Source: Rhodoplanes tepidamans
GTDB taxonomy: Bacteria; Pseudomonadota; Alphaproteobacteria; Rhizobiales; Xanthobacteraceae
Assembly: GCF_030813915.1 (NCBI RefSeq)
Contig: NZ_JAUSUJ010000013.1
Span: forward strand, 124,001-188,000
Length of the DNA stretch: 64,000 bases
Direction: 5' to 3'
Positions 36,351-44,774 of this stretch are shown here, in pieces. Positions within the stretch are counted from its first letter, which is position 1. Every line of letters begins with the position of its first letter. A program made the translations under genes and the position numbers. The notes under the pieces are model-generated. The model was not told where the DNA came from. It ran no database searches and was given only the letters and a program-made list of their open reading frames with translations.

Positions 36351-37328
36351 ATGACACGATATGCGCTGCTTCTCGCCGGGCTGGCTCTCGCCGGCCCGCT
36401 GGTCGCCGGTCCGGCCGTCGCCTGGGAGCCGAAGGGACAGGGCGAATGCATCGCCCCGGCCAATCCGGGCGGCGGCTGGGACATCACCTGCCGCACCGCC
36501 TCGACGGTTCTGCAGAAGACCGGCGCCTTCAAGGGCTCGATCTACGTCACCAACATGCCGGGCGGCAGCGGCGCCGTGGCCATCGCCAACGTCGCCACCA
36601 AGCGCAAGGGCGATCCCAATCTGATCGTGTCGGCCTCCAACGCCCTCACCTTCACGGTGGCGCTCGGCCGCACGCCCTACACCTTCAAGGAGGTGATGCC
36701 GCTCGCGCAGGTCGGCGCCGAGCTCGGCGGCTTCTTCGTGCGGGACGACTCCAAGTACAAGACCCTCGCCGACCTGATCGCCGCCATGAAGGCGGATCCG
36801 AAGTCGGTCACCTTCTCGGGCGGCTCGGCGCCGGGCGGCCAGGACCACATGAAGGTCGCGCTGTTCGCCAAGGCGATCGGCGTCGAGCCGACCAAGGTCG
36901 TCTACGTGCCGTTCCAGGGCGGCGGCGAGGCGCTCACCTCCATGCTGGGCGGCCACACCCAGGTCGCCGCGCTCGACGTGTCGGAGGCCACCGGCCAGCT
37001 CGAGGCGGGCAAGATCCGCGGCCTCGCCGTGCTGTCGGACAAGCGCTCCACCAAGTTCCCCGACATCCCCACCGCCACCGAGCAGGGTGCAAAGGTCAAC
37101 TACGTGATCTGGCGCGGCTTCTACATGGCGCCGGGCGTGCCGAAGGAGGCCTATGACTGGTGGATCGCCACCATGAAGGCGATGGTGGCCTCGCCGGAGT
37201 TCGCCGCCGAGCGCGAGAAGCTCGGCTGGGAGCCGGTGACCCGGTTCGGCGACGAGTTCGCCCAGTACGTGAACGGGGAAGCCGCGCAGTACCGCGTCCT
37301 CCTGAAAGAGCTCGGCTTCCTGAAATAG
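36351..37328 (+). CDS. tctC: tripartite tricarboxylate transporter substrate-binding protein TctC
   Basis: A 325-residue periplasmic receptor with a cleavable signal peptide (1-24, ending 'GPAVA'). It belongs to a TctC subgroup starting 'WEPKGQGECIAPANPGGGWD', with 'SGGSAPGGQDHMKVALFAKA' and 'PFQGGGEALTSMLGGH'. GGAAAGG lies about 10 nt before the start. Here, unlike the other two TctC genes in the window, tctB and tctA follow directly, so it is the receptor of a complete secondary transporter for a citrate-like acid. Confidence 0.93.
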   Translation: MTRYALLLAGLALAGPLVAGPAVAWEPKGQGECIAPANPGGGWDITCRTASTVLQKTGAFKGSIYVTNMPGGSGAVAIANVATKRKGDPNLIVSASNALTFTVALGRTPYTFKEVMPLAQVGAELGGFFVRDDSKYKTLADLIAAMKADPKSVTFSGGSAPGGQDHMKVALFAKAIGVEPTKVVYVPFQGGGEALTSMLGGHTQVAALDVSEATGQLEAGKIRGLAVLSDKRSTKFPDIPTATEQGAKVNYVIWRGFYMAPGVPKEAYDWWIATMKAMVASPEFAAEREKLGWEPVTRFGDEFAQYVNGEAAQYRVLLKELGFLK

Positions 37329-37442
37329 CCGTTCGGCCGCCGTGCCGGGCCGCCGGCCTCGGCACGGCACCCCGCCGGCCGGCGTGACCGCGTCACGCCG
37401 CCGGACGGACGCCGAATGCACGAACGAGCAAGGATGCGCCTC

Positions 37443-37982
37443 ATGGACATCGCCACGCGCGGGTCGCTCCGCACCCGCCTCGAAGGCCTCGTGATCCTGC
37501 TGGTCGCCGGCGGATATCTCTGGGAGACCTTCGACATCCCGGACTTCTACCAGCTCCCCGACACGCCCGGGCCGAAGACCTTCCCGGAGCTGCTGGGGCT
37601 GGTCTTCGCCTTCATGGGGCTGTGGCTCCTCGTCTCGCCGGCCGACATCATGGCCCGCATCCGCGCCAAGGGCGCCGGCGTGGCCGCGAGCGTCCCACCG
37701 GCCGCGCCGGCGCAGGAGAGCCTGCTCGCCCGGCTCGGCATCGACGGCTACTTCGTCGCGCTGTGGGTCGTGGTCCTCGCCTATCTGTGGTTCATGCCGG
37801 ACGTCGGCTTCCCGGTCGCCACCTTCGTGCTGCTGTTCGCCTTCACCTGGCTGCTCGGCGAGAAGCGCCTGCACATCCTGTTCGGCCTGTCGCTGGGCGT
37901 CACGGCGGTGGTGTTCTTCGGGTTCAAGTACGGACTGAACGTGCGGCTTCCGCTCGGCGTCCTCGACTTGCTGGCTTCGTAG
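37443..37982 (+). CDS. tctB: tripartite tricarboxylate transporter small permease TctB
   Basis: A 179-residue membrane protein with four predicted helices ('GLVILLVAGGYLWETFDIPDF', 'LGLVFAFMGLWLLVSP', 'VALWVVVLAYLWFMPDVGFP', 'LSLGVTAVVFFGFKYGL'), matching the TctB family. AAGGA lies 8 nt before the ATG at 37443; ATGs at 37416 and 37434 are in frame and possible. It lies between tctC and tctA, 9 nt before tctA. With TctA it makes the membrane part driven by an ion gradient. Confidence 0.9.
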   Translation: MDIATRGSLRTRLEGLVILLVAGGYLWETFDIPDFYQLPDTPGPKTFPELLGLVFAFMGLWLLVSPADIMARIRAKGAGVAASVPPAAPAQESLLARLGIDGYFVALWVVVLAYLWFMPDVGFPVATFVLLFAFTWLLGEKRLHILFGLSLGVTAVVFFGFKYGLNVRLPLGVLDLLAS

Positions 37983-37991
37983 GGGGCGACC

Positions 37992-39500
37992 ATGTTCGAG
38001 CATCTCCTGAACGGCTTCGCCGTCGCCCTGCTGCCCCTGAACCTGCTGATCGCGCTCTGCGGCTGCCTGGTCGGCACGCTGATCGGCGTGCTGCCCGGCC
38101 TCGGGCCGACCGCGACGCTCGCCATGCTGATCCCGCTCGTCTTCAGCATGCCGCCGGCGACCGCGCTGATCCTGCTGACCTCGGTCTATTACGGCTCGAT
38201 GTACGGCGGATCGACGACCTCGATCCTGGTCAACATCCCGGGCGAGTCCGCCTCGGTGATCACCACGATCGACGGCCACAAGATGGCCATGCAGGGCCGC
38301 GCCGGCCCGGCCCTCGCCGTCGCGGCGATCGGGTCGTTCATCGCCGGCACCTTCTCGGTGCTGATGCTGACCTTCGTCGGCGCGCCGATCGCCCGCTACG
38401 CGCTGCTGTTCGGGCCGGCCGAGTTCTTCGCCCTGATGGTGTTCGGCCTGTGCACGGTGGCGAGCCTGACCGGCACCAACGTGACCAAGTCGATCATCTC
38501 GACCTGCCTCGGCCTGATGATCGCCACCATCGGCATCGACCTGGTCTCGGGCGCGGCGCGCTTCACCTTCGGCAACCCGTTCCTGCAGGACGGCGTCGAC
38601 TTCGTCGTGGTGGCGATCGGCATGTTCGCCCTCACCGAGGTGGTGATCACGGCGCGCGAGGTGCACGAGGGCACGCGGGCCCAGATCGTCAAGGCCGGCA
38701 AGGTGTGGATCTCCTGGTCGGAGTTCCTCTACAGCCTGCCGGCGATCCTGCGCGGCACCGTGTTCGGCTTCGTCATCGGCATGCTGCCCGGCGCCGGCGC
38801 GACGCTCTCGACCTTCATCGCCTACAATCTCGAGAAGCGGGTCTGCCGGCATCCCGAGCGGCTCGGCACCGGCGACATCCGCGGCGTCGCCAATCCCGAG
38901 TCGGCCAACAACGCGGCGAGCGGCGCCTCGCTGGTGCCCCTGCTCACGCTCGGCCTGCCGGGCGGCGGCGCCACGGCCGTCATGCTCGGCGCCCTGATGA
39001 TGCTCGACATCACGCCGGGCCCGCTGATGTTCGAGAAGCACGGCGCCATCGTGTGGACGCTGATCGCCAGCATGTATGTCGGTAACACGCTGCTGCTGCT
39101 GCTCAACTGGCCGCTGGTCAACGTCTTCGCCCGGGTCATGCGCATCCCGGCCATGTACCTGATGCCGACCGTGCTGGTGATCTCGACCATCGGCGTGTGG
39201 TCGCTGAGCTACAGCGCCGTCGACCTGGTGCTCACCGGCGCCGCCGGCCTGCTCGGCTACTACATGCGGGTCAACAAGTATCCGGTCGAGCCGCTGATCC
39301 TCGGCCTGATCCTCGGCGGCCGGCTCGAGCAGGCGTACCGCCAGGCGCTGATCATCTCCAAGGGATCGAACATGATCTTCCTGGAGAAGCCGATCTCGCT
39401 GGTGCTGCTGATCTGCGCCGTGCTGTTCCTGTTCCTGCCGATGCTGCTCAAGCGCTCGAAGCAGTACAAGGCCGTCGCGGAGACCGCCGAGGCGGCGTGA
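37992..39500 (+). CDS. tctA: tripartite tricarboxylate transporter large permease TctA
   Basis: A 502-residue integral membrane protein with about 11-12 helices. The signature 'GVLPGLGPTATLAMLIPL' near the N-terminus and its repeat 'GMLPGAGATLSTFIAYNLEK' in the second half are the TctA inverted-repeat loops, and 'YYGSMYGGSTTSILVNIPGE' is a family hallmark. GGGGG lies 5 nt before the start. It ends the tctCBA operon and is followed by a terminator. Confidence 0.96.
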   Translation: MFEHLLNGFAVALLPLNLLIALCGCLVGTLIGVLPGLGPTATLAMLIPLVFSMPPATALILLTSVYYGSMYGGSTTSILVNIPGESASVITTIDGHKMAMQGRAGPALAVAAIGSFIAGTFSVLMLTFVGAPIARYALLFGPAEFFALMVFGLCTVASLTGTNVTKSIISTCLGLMIATIGIDLVSGAARFTFGNPFLQDGVDFVVVAIGMFALTEVVITAREVHEGTRAQIVKAGKVWISWSEFLYSLPAILRGTVFGFVIGMLPGAGATLSTFIAYNLEKRVCRHPERLGTGDIRGVANPESANNAASGASLVPLLTLGLPGGGATAVMLGALMMLDITPGPLMFEKHGAIVWTLIASMYVGNTLLLLLNWPLVNVFARVMRIPAMYLMPTVLVISTIGVWSLSYSAVDLVLTGAAGLLGYYMRVNKYPVEPLILGLILGGRLEQAYRQALIISKGSNMIFLEKPISLVLLICAVLFLFLPMLLKRSKQYKAVAETAEAA

Positions 39501-39525
39501 CGGCGCAGGCTGCGATCCCGACCGG

Positions 39526-39554
39526 AGCCCGGCGCCTCGCGGCGCCGGGCTTTT
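39526..39554 (+). terminator. Rho-independent terminator after tctA
   Basis: AGCCCGGCGCC, a TCGC loop and GGCGCCGGGCT form a perfect 11-bp stem, followed by TTT. It lies 25 nt past the tctA stop. Confidence 0.8.
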
Positions 39555-39671
39555 GCGTGTCCTGCAGCGCGCGAGCGACGTGATCCGGCGCACACGGCGG
39601 CCGGGCCGTGATGAACACCCGGGCAGGCCCGGTCGTCCAAACGGGAGGCACCCTCAACGAGGATTACCCCC

Positions 39672-41102
39672 GTGTCGAACCGATCCCTCTCGAACACCAT
39701 CGCGGCCGGCGCCGCCGCGATCGCCCTGGCCTGTGCCGCGGCGGGCCCGTCGCTCGCCGAGGACGCCCGGATCAAGTCGCTGTCGTTCGCCGTCAGCCCC
39801 CATTTGCAGCCGCCCGACATCGAGGTGACGTCGAGCGACGGCACGAGGTGGGACACCATCGTGCCGAAGGACATCCGCTTCTGGGCCGACATGGCGGTCG
39901 ACACGCGCTGGCCGGGCTATGTCGAGCAGGTCGGACTCTTCCTGGGAGCCTGTGAAAACCTGCAATGCGGCAACGGCTATCCGCTGCTCCTTCACGAATG
40001 GCCCGCCACCCGCGACTATTCGGGCAAGAAGCTGATCACGGCCTCCACGAGCGTGATCCCGGTGTCGTCCGCGACCGGCATCGCCGTAGTCCCCCATGGC
40101 GACGAGATCCTGCGGAAATGCAATGCCGGCCTGCAGCCGGACGGCGCCACCAGGCCGCATTCGTTCTCGCATGCGGTGACCCTCTCGTTCTCGGTGAACA
40201 CCAGAACCCAGGCCGGCAAGATCACGCCCGGCGAGGTGCAGGACGGTCCGCCCGCCTACAACGGCGGGGAGGTGACGCGGCGCGACGAGCTTCCGGTCGT
40301 GGTGCACTGCCGCGCGACCGCCAGGACGGCCACGAATCCGCGCCCCGATCCGCATCGGCAGCCGATCACGGCGACCAGCCTCGACCTCTTCCTCGCGACG
40401 GTCCTGCAGCCGGGCGAGCGTGGGCCGTCCGGCACGACCTGCAAGCCCGTGCGGGTCACGACCCGTGTCGCGACCGACCGGGACGGGCCCGTCAGCGTGC
40501 GGCTGTGGCGCAAGGTCGACGCCGGGCCGATCACCAGCGAGAGCAAGCAGCTCGTGACGTCCGGCCTCCCGGCCGGCGGCTTCGGCGACGACTGGGTGAA
40601 GACCGAGACGGTCTCCAAGACCACGACCTTCCTCTACAAGGCCGAGGTGATCGGCGGCACCTTCGCCCCGTCGACGCCGTGGAAGAGCATCACGGTCCAC
40701 TGCAACGGCGACTTCGTCTCCCCGACCGTCGACCGTGATCCGGTCGCTCCCCCGGCCGACCGCAAGCCGGAGAACCGCCAGCCGGCCGGGCTCGTGGCGC
40801 CGCCCGTCGCTCTGCCGCCGGCCCCGAAGCCGCGGCCGCCGCGACTCGTCTGCATCGGCGGCACCGTGACGGCCACCACCTGCCTGTGCCCGCCGACCGA
40901 CCGGCTTGCGAAGACGAGCCCCACGACCATGCGCTGCATCGCCACCGCGCCGGCCCGCGAGCGGCCGCTCGCCCCGGCCGTGGTCGGACGCCCGCTCGGA
41001 GCCGGCCCGCAGACGCTCGTCCGCCCGGGCATCGGCCCGGGTCCGCGGCCGGGCTTCGCGCCGCCGCGCGCCTCCCTCGGGGGCCCGCGCCTGGTCCGCT
41101 GA
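39672..41102 (+). CDS. secreted protein of unknown function
   Basis: A 476-residue protein I do not recognise. The GTG at 39672 has GAGGA about 9 nt upstream. A signal peptide (1-29, ending 'GPSLAED') is followed by a soluble domain (30-370) rich in Thr/Val strands with scattered cysteines. From residue about 345 on it becomes Pro/Arg-rich and low in complexity, with a small Cys cluster 'CIGGTVTATTCLCPPTDR' (about 395-413). It is probably periplasmic or surface-exposed. It stands between the tctCBA terminator and hpnA, as a single gene. Confidence 0.7.
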   Translation: MSNRSLSNTIAAGAAAIALACAAAGPSLAEDARIKSLSFAVSPHLQPPDIEVTSSDGTRWDTIVPKDIRFWADMAVDTRWPGYVEQVGLFLGACENLQCGNGYPLLLHEWPATRDYSGKKLITASTSVIPVSSATGIAVVPHGDEILRKCNAGLQPDGATRPHSFSHAVTLSFSVNTRTQAGKITPGEVQDGPPAYNGGEVTRRDELPVVVHCRATARTATNPRPDPHRQPITATSLDLFLATVLQPGERGPSGTTCKPVRVTTRVATDRDGPVSVRLWRKVDAGPITSESKQLVTSGLPAGGFGDDWVKTETVSKTTTFLYKAEVIGGTFAPSTPWKSITVHCNGDFVSPTVDRDPVAPPADRKPENRQPAGLVAPPVALPPAPKPRPPRLVCIGGTVTATTCLCPPTDRLAKTSPTTMRCIATAPARERPLAPAVVGRPLGAGPQTLVRPGIGPGPRPGFAPPRASLGGPRLVR

Positions 41103-41178
41103 TCCCGTCACGCAATCGCTTGCGTCGCGCGGCCCTTTCGGAGAGGGTCGCGCGTCCTTTTTCAGCAACGGAGCCGAC

Positions 41179-42171
41179 GTGCCGTCCGACATCGTCCTGG
41201 TCACCGGAGCCAGTGGTTTTCTCGGCGCCGCCGTCGCGAACGTTCTGCGCCGCGACGGATTTCGCGTGCGTGTTCTCGTGCGGCCGACGAGCCCGCGCGA
41301 GAATCTCGATCCCTCCGACGAGGTGGTCACCGGCGACCTGACAGACCGGGCCTCGCTCGCCCGCGCCATGCACGGCGTCCGGCATCTCTTCCACGTCGCG
41401 GCCGACTACCGGTTGTGGGCGTCCGATCCGTCGGTGCTGTTCCGCGTCAATGTCGACGGCACGCGGCTGGTGATGGAGGAGGCGCTGCGCGCCGGCGTCG
41501 AACGCGTCGTCTACACGTCGAGCGTCGCCACGCTGCGGCTGGCCGAGGGCGTGGTCGCCGACGAGACCATGCCGCTCGACGCCGACCACGCCATCGGCGC
41601 CTACAAGAAGAGCAAGGTGCTGGGCGAGCGCGTCGTCGAGGAGATGGTGGCGCGTGAAAGACTGCCGGCCGTGATCGTCAACCCGTCGACGCCGATCGGC
41701 CCGCGCGACGTCAAGCCGACGCCGACCGGCCGCATCATCGTCGAGGCGGCCGGCGGCCGCATGCCGGCCTTCGTCGACACCGGCCTCAACCTCGCCCATG
41801 TCGACGACGTCGCGGCCGGGCACCTGCTCGCCTTGCGGCGAGGCGAGGTCGGCGAGCGCTACATCCTGGGCGGCGAGAACGTCTTCCTGCGCGACATGCT
41901 GATCGAGATCGCCCGCCGGGTCGGCCGGCGGCCGCCGCGCCTCGAGCTGCCGCGCCGCGCCCTCTTCCCGCTCGCCTGGGCGGCCGAGGGCGTCGCCAAG
42001 CTCACCGGCCGCGAGCCCTTCGTCACCGCCGACGGGCTGCGGCTGGCCAAGTACCGGATGTTCTTCGACGACAAGAAGGCCCGCCGTGAGATCGGCTACG
42101 TGTCCCGCCCCTGGCAGGACGGCATCGCCGACGCGCTGGCGTGGTTCCGGCAGGCCGGGATGGTGGGGTAG
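41179..42171 (+). CDS. hpnA: hopanoid-associated sugar epimerase HpnA
   Basis: A 330-residue extended SDR. 'VLVTGASGFLGAAVANVLRR' is the NAD motif, 'VVYTSSVATLRLAEG' has the catalytic Ser and 'IGAYKKSKVLGERVVEE' the YxxxK motif; 'NPSTPIGPRDVKPTPTGRII' is specific to HpnA. HpnA acts in hopanoid side-chain metabolism, though its exact reaction is debated. The GTG at 41179 has GGAG about 5 nt upstream and no better start is found. The other hpn genes follow on the opposite strand. Confidence 0.93.
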   Translation: MPSDIVLVTGASGFLGAAVANVLRRDGFRVRVLVRPTSPRENLDPSDEVVTGDLTDRASLARAMHGVRHLFHVAADYRLWASDPSVLFRVNVDGTRLVMEEALRAGVERVVYTSSVATLRLAEGVVADETMPLDADHAIGAYKKSKVLGERVVEEMVARERLPAVIVNPSTPIGPRDVKPTPTGRIIVEAAGGRMPAFVDTGLNLAHVDDVAAGHLLALRRGEVGERYILGGENVFLRDMLIEIARRVGRRPPRLELPRRALFPLAWAAEGVAKLTGREPFVTADGLRLAKYRMFFDDKKARREIGYVSRPWQDGIADALAWFRQAGMVG

Positions 42172-42176
42172 CCCTG

Positions 42177-42279
42177 GTCATTCCGGGGCGCCGCGGAGCG
42201 GCGAACCCGGACTCCAGCCACGAGGACGGTGTTCGACGCTGGATTCCGGGTTCGCGCCTGCGGCGCGCCTCGGAATGAC
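42177..42279. repeat. dispersed palindromic element, copy 4
   Basis: Outer arms GTCATTCCGGGGCGC and GCGCGCCTCGGAATGAC with one mismatch and an inner CCCGGACTCCAGC/GCTGGATTCCGGG repeat. It lies between the convergent hpnA and hpnK stops, 5 nt from hpnA and 8 nt from hpnK. Confidence 0.8.
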
Positions 42280-42287
42280 CGGAGCGT

Positions 42288-43139
42288 TCAGCGTGTTCCG
42301 AGATCCATAAACCCGCCCCGCACCGCCCCCGACCTCTCCGCCGTCGTGATCACGTCGGCATCGGTCAGCGCCGCCAGCTCGTCGGCGTAGCGGTAGCCCG
42401 GCGCATGGCCGGGAAACACGTCGGCGGTCGCGGGATGGACGTAGATCTCCGTGCCGCCCTCCGGCAGGCGGTCGATCAGCGCGGCGACGCGCGGTGCCGT
42501 CATGGCGCCCGACCAGGCGAGGCCGAAGACCTGATCAGGAACGACGAAGCCCGCCTGTCGGGCCCGTGCCGCGAGCGTTCGGGCCCACCCCGCCGTCGCC
42601 CTGGCGCCGGACGGCGAAGCCCCCTGCCCGCACGCATCGACGATCGCCGCCGGCTCGACCGGCAGGCGCAGGCCCGTCACGCCGGCCTTTCGCGCTTCCT
42701 CCATCACGACGGAGAGGATCGTCGGGTGCAGGTGAAAATGCTTGTGCGCGTTGACGTGGTCGAGCGTCAGCCCGGTCTCGCGGAACGCCGAAAACTGCGC
42801 CGCCACCTCGGCCCGCATCTGGTTGCGCACGCGCGGAACGCCGAAGATCTCGAACGCCAGCCGCACCATGTCGCTGCGGAACTGTCCGTCCGCATCGACG
42901 AGGTCGGGCACCTGGTCTCGTGAGAGAACGGGCCGCGACTCCAGCAGCACGACGTGCAGGCCGACCCTCAGGCCGGGCAGTCGCCGGGCGCGGGCGACCG
43001 CGTCGGCCGCCGCCGGCGCGCCGACCATCAGGCTCGCGGCGGAGAGGATTCCGTCGCGATGCGCCTGCTCGATCGCCGCGTTCACCTCGACGGCGAGCCC
43101 GAAGTCGTCGGCCGTGACCACGAGGCGCTTCATGACCAC
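42288..43139 (-). CDS. hpnK: hopanoid biosynthesis deacetylase HpnK
   Basis: A 283-residue YdjC/ChbG-family carbohydrate deacetylase. The N-terminal 'LVVTADDFGLAVEVNAAIEQ' has the metal-binding DD pair; 'LTLDHVNAHKHFHLHPTI' carries the His cluster. In Burkholderia HpnK removes the acetyl group from hopanoid-linked N-acetylglucosamine to give bacteriohopanetetrol glucosamine. The start may be 43139 or 43133 (adjacent ATGs). It is co-directional with hpnJ, but 200 nt with palindromic repeats separate them. Confidence 0.93.
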   Translation of the reverse strand: MVMKRLVVTADDFGLAVEVNAAIEQAHRDGILSAASLMVGAPAAADAVARARRLPGLRVGLHVVLLESRPVLSRDQVPDLVDADGQFRSDMVRLAFEIFGVPRVRNQMRAEVAAQFSAFRETGLTLDHVNAHKHFHLHPTILSVVMEEARKAGVTGLRLPVEPAAIVDACGQGASPSGARATAGWARTLAARARQAGFVVPDQVFGLAWSGAMTAPRVAALIDRLPEGGTEIYVHPATADVFPGHAPGYRYADELAALTDADVITTAERSGAVRGGFMDLGTR

Positions 43140-43158
43140 GTTCCGGCGTCTCCTCCGA

Positions 43159-43301
43159 ACCCTCTCCCCTCGTGGGAGAGGGTGGCCGCGCGAAGCGCGG
43201 ACGGGTGAGGGGGCGTGCCGCGAGCTCCGAGCGAGAGGATGGCTCCCTCACCCGGCTCGCCGCTTCGCGGCGATCCACCCTCTCCCGCGAGGGGAGAGGG
43301 T
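43159..43301. repeat. pair of face-to-face palindromic repeats, CCCTCTCCC type
   Basis: Two hairpins (ACCCTCTCCC-loop-GGGAGAGGGT and the matching copy at 43276-43301) flank an inner inverted repeat that includes GGGTGAGGG and CCCTCACCC. The whole is an imperfect 143-bp palindrome between hpnK and hpnJ. A shorter relative of the same motif is at about 48893-48930. Such CCCTCTCC elements are common in GC-rich alphaproteobacteria. Confidence 0.7.
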
Positions 43302-43340
43302 CGGTCCGTGCTCGCGGCAGGTCTTTTCAAGACCCTCGGC

Positions 43341-44774
43341 TCAGCAGGCCTGGGCTTCCTTGCGCTCGCGCAGGAAGCGGAAGAACTCGACGCCTTCGCG
43401 CAGGCGGCGCTTCATCATCTGGGGCGAGCGCACCATCTCGGAGACGATCGAGGCGATCTTCGGCGCGCGCAGGTAGAACCGGCGGTAGAAGTCCTCGACC
43501 GAGCCGAAGATCTCGGTGTGCGAGAGGTGCGGATAGTTCATCGCCGCCGCCTGAACGCCGTGCTGCGAGACGAGCTGCATGTTCTCGTCGAGCAGCCAGC
43601 CCTGCTCGATCGCCTGGTTGTACAGGAACGTGCCCGGATAAGGCGCGGCGAGCGACACCTGGATGGTGTGCGGATTGATCTCGGTGGCGAACCGGATCGT
43701 CTCCTCGATGGTCTCCCGGGTCTCGCCCGGCAGGCCGAGGATGAAGGTGCCGTGGATCTGGACGCCGAGGTCTTGGCAGTCCTTGGTGAACTTCTTCACC
43801 GTCTCGATCCGCATGCCCTTCTTGATGTTGTGCAGGATCTGCTGGTTGCCCGACTCGTAGCCGACGACGAGCAGGCGCAGGCCGTTGTCGCGCATCACCT
43901 TGAGGGTCTCGCGCGAGACGTTGCCCTTGGCGTTGCACGACCACATGATGCCGAGCTTGCCGATCTCACGCGCCAGCTCCTCGACCCGCGGCGCGTTGTC
44001 GGTCAGCGTGTCGTCGTCGAAGAAGAACTCCTGCACCTGCGGGAACGCCTGCTTGGCCCAGCGCAGCTCGTCCATCACGTGGCCGACGCTGCGCACCCGG
44101 TAGCGATGGCCGCCGATGGTCTGCGGCCACAGGCAGAAGGTGCAGCGCGACTTGCACCCGCGTCCCGTGTAGAACGACAGGTACGGGTGGCGCAGATAGC
44201 CGGAGAAGTAGTTCTCGATGACGAGGTCGCGCTTGTAGACCGGGCTGACGAAGGGCAGCGAGTCCATGTCCTCCAGGATCGCGCGATCCGGATTGTGGCT
44301 GATCACGCCGTCGCGGTTGCGCCAGGAGATGCCGTTCACGCTCGCGAGGTCGCGGCCTTCGGCGATCTCCTTCACGGTGAAGTCGAACTCTTCGCGGGCG
44401 ACGAAGTCGACCACGGGCGACGCGGCCAGGCAGCCGTTCGGGTCGACCATCGCCTTGGCGCCGACCAGGCCGATCATGGCGGAGGGATTGGCGGCCCGCA
44501 CGGCCTCGGCGGTGCGGATGTCGGACGAGAAGGACGGCGTCGAGGTGTGCAGCACCACGAGGTCGCGGTTCTTCACCTCGGGCAGCACGTCGTCGATGCC
44601 GAGCCGGTGCGGCGGCGCGTCGATCAGCTTGGAGCCCTCGACCAGCGCGGCCGGCTGGGCCAGCCAGGTCGGGTACCAGAAGGAGCGGATCTCGCGCTTC
44701 GACTGATAGCGGGCGCCGGCGCCCCCGTCCCAGCCGTCGTAGGAGGGCCCCTGCAGGAACAACGTACGCATCAT
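43341..44774 (-). CDS. hpnJ: hopanoid biosynthesis radical SAM protein HpnJ
   Basis: A 477-residue B12-binding-type radical SAM enzyme. An N-terminal Rossmann-like domain (1-165) is followed by the 4Fe-4S motif C207-x3-C211-x2-C214 ('GRGCKSRCTFCLWPQTIGG') and the SAM-binding 'FFFDDDTLTD' region. In Burkholderia HpnJ converts bacteriohopanetetrol glucosamine to the cyclitol ether. Its ATG overlaps the hpnI stop (ATGA), proving co-translation; a second ATG at 44771 is also possible. Confidence 0.95.
   Translation of the reverse strand: MMRTLFLQGPSYDGWDGGAGARYQSKREIRSFWYPTWLAQPAALVEGSKLIDAPPHRLGIDDVLPEVKNRDLVVLHTSTPSFSSDIRTAEAVRAANPSAMIGLVGAKAMVDPNGCLAASPVVDFVAREEFDFTVKEIAEGRDLASVNGISWRNRDGVISHNPDRAILEDMDSLPFVSPVYKRDLVIENYFSGYLRHPYLSFYTGRGCKSRCTFCLWPQTIGGHRYRVRSVGHVMDELRWAKQAFPQVQEFFFDDDTLTDNAPRVEELAREIGKLGIMWSCNAKGNVSRETLKVMRDNGLRLLVVGYESGNQQILHNIKKGMRIETVKKFTKDCQDLGVQIHGTFILGLPGETRETIEETIRFATEINPHTIQVSLAAPYPGTFLYNQAIEQGWLLDENMQLVSQHGVQAAAMNYPHLSHTEIFGSVEDFYRRFYLRAPKIASIVSEMVRSPQMMKRRLREGVEFFRFLRERKEAQAC

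Noticed and set aside
36285-39593. 1102-residue minus-strand frame across tctCBA
   Set aside because: Antisense shadow of the transporter genes with no domain content.
43159-43301. repeat cluster considered as a CRISPR array
   Set aside because: Repeats are inverted hairpins without regular direct repeats and unique spacers.
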